The notes under the pieces: model-generated
What the model was told of the DNA's origin: nothing
The model's database searches: none
What the model saw: only the letters and a program-made list of their open reading frames with translations
Translations under genes and position numbers: made by a program
Shown: piece by piece, positions 37,701 to 46,700 of the stretch
Position numbering within the stretch: the stretch's first letter is position 1
How the letters are laid out: each line of letters begins with the position of its first letter
Assembly (NCBI GenBank): GCA_018895275.1
Contig: JAHIOQ010000082.1
Location: 1 to 46,989, forward strand
Direction: 5' to 3'
DNA: 46,989 nt
From: Candidatus Omnitrophota bacterium
GTDB lineage: Bacteria; Omnitrophota; Gorgyraeia; B26-G9

Positions 37701-40700
37701 CCTGATACGATATGCCGTTTTTGTCGTTGTATTTTATCTGGGCCGGCGACAAATCGCTTCCTTTTCCATCCGGAGTAGGTTTCTCAAGCATCGAAATCTC
37801 ACCGCGCAGCTTCATTATCCAGCCTTCAGCCTTAAGATAGGCCTTTAATTCCTTCTCCGTCTTAAAATACAAATATTTTCCCTGTCTTTCTAACACCTCA
37901 TAGCGCCGGCCTTTTTCCCAATTAACAATAGCCAAGGCAATGCCCTCATCATTCAATTTATGGCGCAAAGCATCCAGCCTTGTTCCCGCCTGCACCTGCT
38001 GCATGGCTTTCTCAAAAAGCGGCTGGAGGCTGATAGTGGCAATACCATTGACATATTCCACTGGTATGATATTTTTATCCGCTATGCTTTCTTCGTCCCA
38101 GTCTTTGGGCTTATTTTTTTCTTTCCAGCTCTGAATCGCTTTTTCGACATCCTGATTCAATTCATCCCGGTTCTTGCTAAGGTGTTTATTATAAACCGGA
38201 TTCTGCCGCTGCCATTCTTTTAAACCGTCAATTTTCTTTTGAATCTGTTTCTGATGGCCTTCATTCCTGGCCTTGCCTTCGGCAAGAGAACTAAATAAGC
38301 CTAAATAGCTGTCAATTATGTTATTAATGATATCCTCCGCGAATATCTCCGCGATCACCCCGGATGTATGTCCGCTCAATACCCTGTATTTAAACACATC
38401 GTTACCGACAACCGTAATAATTGCTTCTTTTACATAATAAGGGGTGTTATCATCATCATCGAGGATATTTGAAATATGTTCATAGAGCAGTAAAAGTTTC
38501 TCCGCGGCAAACTTTTTAATAACCACCGGAGAACTTTTCTCGTTAAACCCCTGCTCTATTATTCCGGGGTATAACTCTAACACTTCTTTATAGCCTTCAA
38601 TAATCTCCTGGATTAACTCTTTCTTATCCCCATCAACCGCGTTTTTAACCGAATCCCAGAACCTGAAAAAGGCCTCTTTGTCTTTGGTTAAAGCCTCTGC
38701 CTGAACGCGCTCTAGATTTGACACCTTATTCTTATCCTTTTCGTTTATGCTTATAAGATTTAATGTGTCCGGAAGCTCAGCCCTTAAATTAGTCAATTCC
38801 GCGTGACCTTCCTGAACGGACTTCTCAAGGTCAAGGCCTTTTCCGACAAAACGATATGCCAATTTCAGATTTTCAAAATTAGCCAGATAGTCTCTCATAT
38901 TATCAAGATAGGCATTACGATATGAATTAACTTTATCAAAAGAAGCGATTACCTCTTCTTTGGATATCTGCTTCTGCCGATATTGCCGGCTCTTTGCCAG
39001 GTAATCTTCATAATAACTCATAAACGCCTCTTGGCTTGCCTCGAGACGTTCTTTGAATACCGATTGTTTTTCCCATAACAGTTGTATTCTTTGAGCATTA
39101 TTTGCCAGCTCTTTTTCTCTTTTAAATTCGTCAATTACCATCGAATAAAGAGGCCCTCTTATATCCCGCGCGATGGCATTGATATCCGGAGTTTCATAGT
39201 ATTTGCCTATGGCTGCGTCGTCTATACCGCGGGCTTTATCTTCAATATAACCGACAAGCGTCCGCTCTCTGCCCTGACCCAGCGCCCTCATTTTATTTTT
39301 GATTATTATTGCCGCGTCATTAACCCTTGCCTCAAACACTTTTATTTGCGGAAGATTACCCACCGCGCCCTTGAACGTAAGCATCAACTTTTCTTTATCC
39401 GCCTCGTTATAATCTTTTAATCCTATGGAAAGTTTATCCAGGTCTTCTATCTTCAATTTCACTTGAGCTGGAATACCGGCCATTACCTTAAGCCGGGCTT
39501 CAATCTGAGCCTTGCGCTGCTCAATGGCCGGGCTTGGGAGCATGCTGCTTAATTCATTAATCCAGGCAAGTTCCGTGATTAAATTCAAAACTTCCGCCTC
39601 TTTCTCGGCAAACTTTGCCTCGAAAAGACGCTTGGCGGCATCTTTCTCTAAAGCCATTCTTCGGGACGGTTCCGTGTAAATAATCTTTTCTTGGGGAAGA
39701 AGTTCAAGCGCGCCAATGCCTTTATTTCCATCAAAGATATAGGCAGTATCTTGATATGAACGAGTAGGAGAGGTTGTGCGGTCAATCCCTTCTGTGGCTA
39801 AACCCGGATGGAGATAATTAAGATACGCTCCAAAAACATCATCACTATTTTTAATCGCCTCGGTTACAAGGCCGGCAATACTTGTATCCACTTGTTTTTT
39901 ATCTAAAGTCGGGGACCCTCTTGTTTTATTTATATCTGAATCATCTTTGGTTCTAATACCCAAAGATTCGGCATTAACGCGGCTAGCGACGACAGCATAA
40001 TAATCGCCATACTGTTGGTCTGAATTCAGGTCTGCCCGCGCCTTTGCCTTTTCATTTTGAGCGGAACTGCGTTGAAGCGATAATAGAGCTTTCTTTTTAT
40101 CTATCGCCAGCTCAAACTCTCTAATCCGTTCTTCTTTCTTCATGGCCTTGGTATCAGAGAAAAACTCACCTATTAAATTTATGGCCCTCAGTCCGGCCCA
40201 CCATAAAATTGGCCCGGGATTACCGGTAGCGGCCATAACCATCTCAGAAAGCGGGATATCGACTTTAAATTCTCCGCCGTTCTTTACCAGATTCAACTGA
40301 CTGTTTAAAATTTCTATCTCGGCTTTAGTTACCTCTTGCTCAAATTTACTTTTATCAAAATTTTCTCTCAGCATCCCTTCTATCTCTGACTCTATCTTCT
40401 CTAACGGCACATTTATCTCAATCTCAGCGCCAGCCGGCATGTCCAGCAGATAGTTAAGCGCGGCTTTTTTCGCTTCCAAATTTTCTTTAGCTCTAAGTTT
40501 ATGCACTATAGCCGAAGGATAACTCCGCTCATCTATTTTCTCTAAAGAATCATCCAGCTTTTTAGCGTAAAGATAATCAATCTGAGCCAGCAAAAATCTG
40601 GCTTTTAACTCTCCTGTGACTAAATTAAGTTTCGCCTCTTCACTCAGTTTTTCAAATTCCCGAATCTCTTTATCATTGTTTTGGCCAAAGGTAAGCGCTA

Positions 40701-43700
40701 ATCCCACGGTTAAACTCGGTTTGCCTTTGGTAATCCCGGGCCCAAGTTCCAAATCAGCTTTTTTTACCCCTAATAATTTTGCCAGCCAGCTTGACCCCTT
40801 ATCCAAAGACATCCGTGCCCGCACCGTATCCAGCTTCCTTTGAGCCTCGTTATAAGTAAAATCCGCAGGGGCGACTCTCTGGTTATAGGTCTTAGATGGA
40901 TCATTGATTACCGTTTTTCCCGCTTGAGATTTCGGGGATTTTTCCGGTTCGGCTTTGCTATTTTTAAGCAGCGCCTCGTAGTAAGCCCTTTCCGTTTCCA
41001 GTTCCGACTTATATTCGACAATGGATAATATCGCGTCATTTTTCTCTATTATTGCCAGCAGCGCCTCATCCATATTTTTCCAGATCTTCCATTCTTTAGC
41101 TTCTTTTTCATTATTAAACGCCTGAATGCTATTAGCCAGATCATCCCGCATCCTTTGTTCGGTTTTACTTAAGCTGTTTATCAACTCAGTCTTTAGACTA
41201 ATCATTTCCGGGATAATCTCTATGATATGTTTTGCCTGGCGCAGGTATTCGATTTCTTCCGCTTTTAAAGCGCCTTTCTCTGCCTTTACTTCGATGTTTT
41301 CGTTGTCGGATTTATTATCCGCGTCATAGAGAGTAATTGGGATACTCAGGCGCAAGCCCGCGTCTTTACTTTGAAGAACAATATCAGTGGGGCTAAAACC
41401 AAATGCAACCCGTTTAATCCCGCTCTTTTTAAATAACTTCGCGATTATTCCGTCTTCTTTAATTTCACCGCTTATTTTCATCTCATCCATTAAAGACAGC
41501 CAATATTTGCGCATGTTATCTGTCTGAGAGCTGACAATATCCATCGCCTTTGGGTCTTTAAAATCCGGGATTCCATCAATTATTTTTTTCATATCTTCAC
41601 CATCCGGATTAATATGCGTCAGCGCGGCAAACATAGCCTTTTTAATCCTAAACTCACCTTCTAAATCAACCATCTGGGAATTCAAGTCTTTCTTGGCCTG
41701 AGAGCTTTCCGAAGCGCTCAGATCCAATTCCATTTTTGCCTTTTCATACGCCCATTTTGCCTTAACCATTTCCAGATATGATTTGGTGGTCATATTTATC
41801 GACTCTTTTACCATCAGTCTTGTCTCATGCAGCGCTCTGTTTAATTTAACAACCGCTAAAGCCGCATCCCCCTCGCCGACATTCTCCAGGCCGAATTCCA
41901 TCCCCAAATCAAACGGAAACCGCTGCTCCAATTCGCGGGTAACATTACCCGTATCTACAGACACCCCATACCATGCATTATAAAAAGCAACCACCTTCGG
42001 CATGTTATTTCCGATATCCTTTATGGCCTTAATAAGCCGCTCATTAAATTCCGTGTTATTCGCCAATACCGGTAAAAATGCCCGGGTAAGCGGATCCGGC
42101 GCCTTTTTATACTTTTCCTTCATCGTGTCATTTATTTTTTCTAAAAATTTTACTTCATCACCTATTGCTTGAGATATAACCTCCTCTCCGCTAATAGACC
42201 GCCTTGCCCCAAAACCAACTTCTGTTTGAGCACTGCTATAACGTTTTCCAACTTCAGCAAAGATATCTACTCCAAACACTTCTTTCGAAATTTTACCTAA
42301 CCAGGTATATGTACTTCCTTCCAGGCTGCCCTTTAATTCAACATCTATCCCCGCCGGTAACTTTGTCTTAAGCTCAACATCAACACCCTTGGTTTTCTCA
42401 CCCATTGTGCCTTCGACTTTTCCCTCGATCACTCCCCCGATTCTAAACCCCAGTTGTGCCCCCGCGGAGGTTTGATTATACCCTTCACTATTGTCTTCCC
42501 GCTGAATAAACAACTGCAACGTAAGCGCGTCTTTATCTTGCTCCTTATCTTTCTTCTTCACTAATTTGAGTAAGTCTATTTCCGCTCCGATTCTCTCAAA
42601 CAAATAATGCATCTTCGCCCCTTCTACCAATGCCGTATAGAGAGGGCTTAATCCTTCTTTGTCCAATTCCTTATCTCCATGCTGCCAGGAGAAATCCTGT
42701 TGATACGCGTCCTTTAACCAGCCTCCGGAAACCTGTCCTATCAATTTAAATGCCGGGCTGAGCTTATACTCAGCAATCACGGTTCCGTCAATGCTTGAGT
42801 AATCCTTGCTAAACTTAAAATCCGCGGGGACATCCAAAGAAAGGCTGGCTCCGATAAACGCCTTATGTTCCCCTTCTTTTTCCGGGTCAGGGAATAACAC
42901 CATGGTATAATCCTGGGTAATTATTAATCTATACCTTTGTTCTTCCGCCCGCTCCTGAAACTCTATCTGCTCCGCAGTAGGCTCAACTGCCCTGCCTCTG
43001 TCTTTAAACTTTATGGCCGGATAAATCTGCTTACTTAAATCAACTGTTAACGCGTAATATACCGGTATATTCTCCGGGTTGACCAATACCTCCAGGCCTC
43101 CGCCATACGCCCCCCGTTCAGGGTCATCCCTTTTAATGTAATAAATAAACGGGCTTACCGTAACCCCTTTATCTTTAAACGAACCGAAAAAATTAACCCA
43201 TTTTAAATATGCCTCCCGGGACTCGCCGAAACTCATATGGGTAACAATATAATAATCGCCGCCTAAATCAAACTGCTCCGCGAGCAATCCTAATTTTTCC
43301 AGAACATCCATCGGTTTATCCAACGAAGCGCCTTTCAACGTTTCCACCAGCTCCCGCGGCCGGTTAGGATCGCTTAGTATTCTCTTAACAAATTTTTCTA
43401 ACGAGTTCTTATCCAGAACCATGGAAAGATTATCTTGTTTTTGCGTATCGAGCTCGGCAATAGCAATATCTTCAGCGCCCAATTCTCTTAATCTCTCCAC
43501 CTCTTTTTTAACCTGTTCTCTCGCGTCGGTTATTTTCGTATCCTGAAACAGCGCCCTGGCTTTGGCATGAATAAAATCGTATAATGCCTTAATCTTCTCT
43601 TCCTGAGTCTTACGTTTTCTATCCCATATATTGCCATCCTTATCGTTTAATTTTTTCAGCCAACCTTCAACCTCTTCTATCTTCTCGTTAATTTCCCTGA

Positions 43701-46700
43701 TAATATCAGAGCTTTCTTCTAATTGCTTATCAAGTAACGCCGCTCTATCATTATAATTATTTATTAAATTTTGTGTATTTTCTTCCATATCTGGAAATAT
43801 CGTATTCAATAAAGTCTTTCCATCTTTTTCAGCCTTTTTCAAATAAATCACTTTTTTATCCGCGTAATCCTCGGACAATTTATAATATTCTAATTCTTTC
43901 CCTATTAATTTTATGTTTCTATCAACAATCTCCACATCAGTTTCACTGGAAGTTCCGTTAATAATCTCCAAATTTTTATTGATGGAATCTATCTCCATAT
44001 CCACAAGGCCGGTCTTTCCTTCTTTTCCGAGGAGAGTTTCAATCGCAGCTTTTTCAGCTAAGAATACATCTTTTAGCAATGGAAGCGTATCTATATACAT
44101 ATTTGCTTTTTCAATTCTAATCTCAGCGTCTTTTATATAAATATCCAGTTCCGCTATCTTAAGCTGCCAACTCGCTATGAGGCCATTATCTCTTTTATCT
44201 TCAGGCTTTTTGTTCTCGTCTTCTATTCTCTGTTCATAAACAGCCTTCTTAGCCTCTGTCTCTTTTTTTGCTTTTTCCGCGGAAATATAATTACCGGAAC
44301 TGTTTTTTTCTGTACAATCTGGATCAATAACTTTTTTTTGATATTGTATCCTCTTGTCGATAGAAACAGGTATTCCCTCCTCTTTAAAGAGATTATCCGG
44401 GTGGCCCACATCCAATGTAGCTTCATTTGTCGGGTCAAGATAAGCCTGAATTTCAGAAAGGCGTTTTTCAGCTTTAGCTTCTTCCCCCGGCCAATATTTA
44501 ATTCCAGCGCTCAATAAAGAACTTTGAAGATCAAACATCTTCTTTAACACAATTTTTGTATCAGTATAATAATCTTCCTCCGCTTTTGCCTTAACTTTCT
44601 TTCTCTCTAAAATGGATAAAAATGCCTCCCCGCTACCCTCATGAAGCTCTGAATCCTTTTTTAAATCGTCAATCATCATTCGCGCAAATGGGATCTTTTT
44701 ATTCAAATTTTTTATTTGTAACTTAATCACTTCCTTTTCCTCATCAGTCAGATTAGACGATTCTAATCTCTTAGTAAGAGCCGTAATGTCCTTTTCCGCC
44801 AGCGCTATCTGTTCTGTCCAGTACTCAATTCCAGGCTGAATTTTACTTGGCTCCAGAATAAATGGATCGATACCCGGATAATTCTTTGGCGAACTTCCAA
44901 TCTCATTTAATCTTTTTACATCTTTTGTTGCTTGTTCAATTTTCTTATCATTGTTTTGAATGTCAGACTTAGTTATTATCCCCAAGAGTCTATTAATATC
45001 TACCTTTTCTCCAGCTTTCAAAGCTTTTTGCGCTTCTTGCCAATTTTTTAAATTATCTTCTGTATCTTTGAGTTTATTTTTTGCATAATCAATCTCCTTT
45101 TTTGCTTCTTCCAGTTGTTCTGTAAGCTTTCCAATAGCATCTTTAAGCGCAGCGGCATTATCACCTATCTGTCTCAGAGAATCATTAAACCCTGGCATTT
45201 GCCCTGTTAACGCTTCTTTTGAATTTTCTATATATTGTTTTAAGGTTTCTTGATATTTAAGATCCGCCTTTACCAATTTTTCCAGTTGCAGCTTTAGCTT
45301 TGCCACTGTGGCTTTATCAATATCCGCCTTTCTCTGCTCTATGAAAAATTTGGCGCTTTGGATAATTACCAATAGCCGCGCATATTCTCTGTCGCGGTTA
45401 TCTTTTGCCTGTTTTACATTATTATATCTTGCCAGCGCCTGTCTTAATGTCTCTTTAGCCGCGTTTATTTGTTGTTCTTTAGCTGTATCCAATTTTTTAG
45501 TTTTTATCTCTTCTTCGGCTTTTTTCGGCTTCTCACTGAGCATCTCATTGACTTTGCCCCTTACTGCTTTTGTAACTTCGGACCTACCAAGTTGATTCAG
45601 TATACTGCTTCTCTCCCCGGGAACGGCTAATTTGCCTGGCTTTTCTTGAGTTTTCGGCAGCGATTTTTCTATAACTCTTTTAGATAGATTATTTGGATTA
45701 ACATTAACAATATTTCCCGTCATCTTCTTCTCCCAAAATTCAGCAGGGGTCTTAAAATTTCCCTTGATAATTTCCAGATGAAGCTGCGGCCGGCCTCCAT
45801 TTTCTTTGTTAACGTTAATCGCGTTACCGGTTTTGCCCACGGTTCCAATAGTAGTGTTAGTTGAAACAGTATCTCCTGCTTTCACCAAATTATCGCGATT
45901 ATGCGCGTATAAAGAATAATAGCCGTTTCCATGGTCAATAATGACATATTTGCCGTACCCATTACTTTTGCCATTTTTACTTTCTTCTCCAACATCAAAA
46001 ACCTTACCTGCCTTTATCGCATAGATAGGGGTTCCTTCCTCGGCGTGATAATCAACGCCCAGATGAGGCGGCTCATCCTTAGTTCCGTTTTCATTATTTC
46101 TATTTCTTCCCGCGCCAAATTGTCCTTCATCAGGAATATGGTAGGCGGTTCTAATCGGTGATGAAACCTGAGATAGTTCTTCTGGTGGTGGGGTACCGCC
46201 TGCTCCTGTAGTCTGTCCTGCCGGCCAAGAATCATCAACCCGCGGATCCGATTCTTCCGTTCCCGGCTGTTCTTCTTTCTGCGGCAGGGGATCATTCTTT
46301 AAAACTTCCTGCATCCAGATTAATAATTGTAAACTCTTTTTAAGCTCAGCAATCTTTATCTCAAGTTTCGCGATATAAAAAGAAACTCCTTTTTTTGACG
46401 CGGCCAGCTTTTCTTTTTCCTTATTAAGATCTTTTGCCGAAAGCGCGGAATTTATTTCGGTAAGCTGCTGTTCTATCTTTTTAGCCTCTTCTTTCTCTTG
46501 ATTAGTAGCTTTTTCTTTTATTTTTTCAAGTATGTAATTTTGCTGGGCTAATATAAGCTCCGTCAACTTCGACCGCGCGGTTATCTTTTCTAGCTCTGTT
46601 TTTGCTTGAGCCGCTTTCTCCCGAGCCTGTTTTATTCTTGAGGCGAACTTATTCTCGGCATCGGGAGCATATCTTTTTATGGCCGAGGAAAACTCACTGT

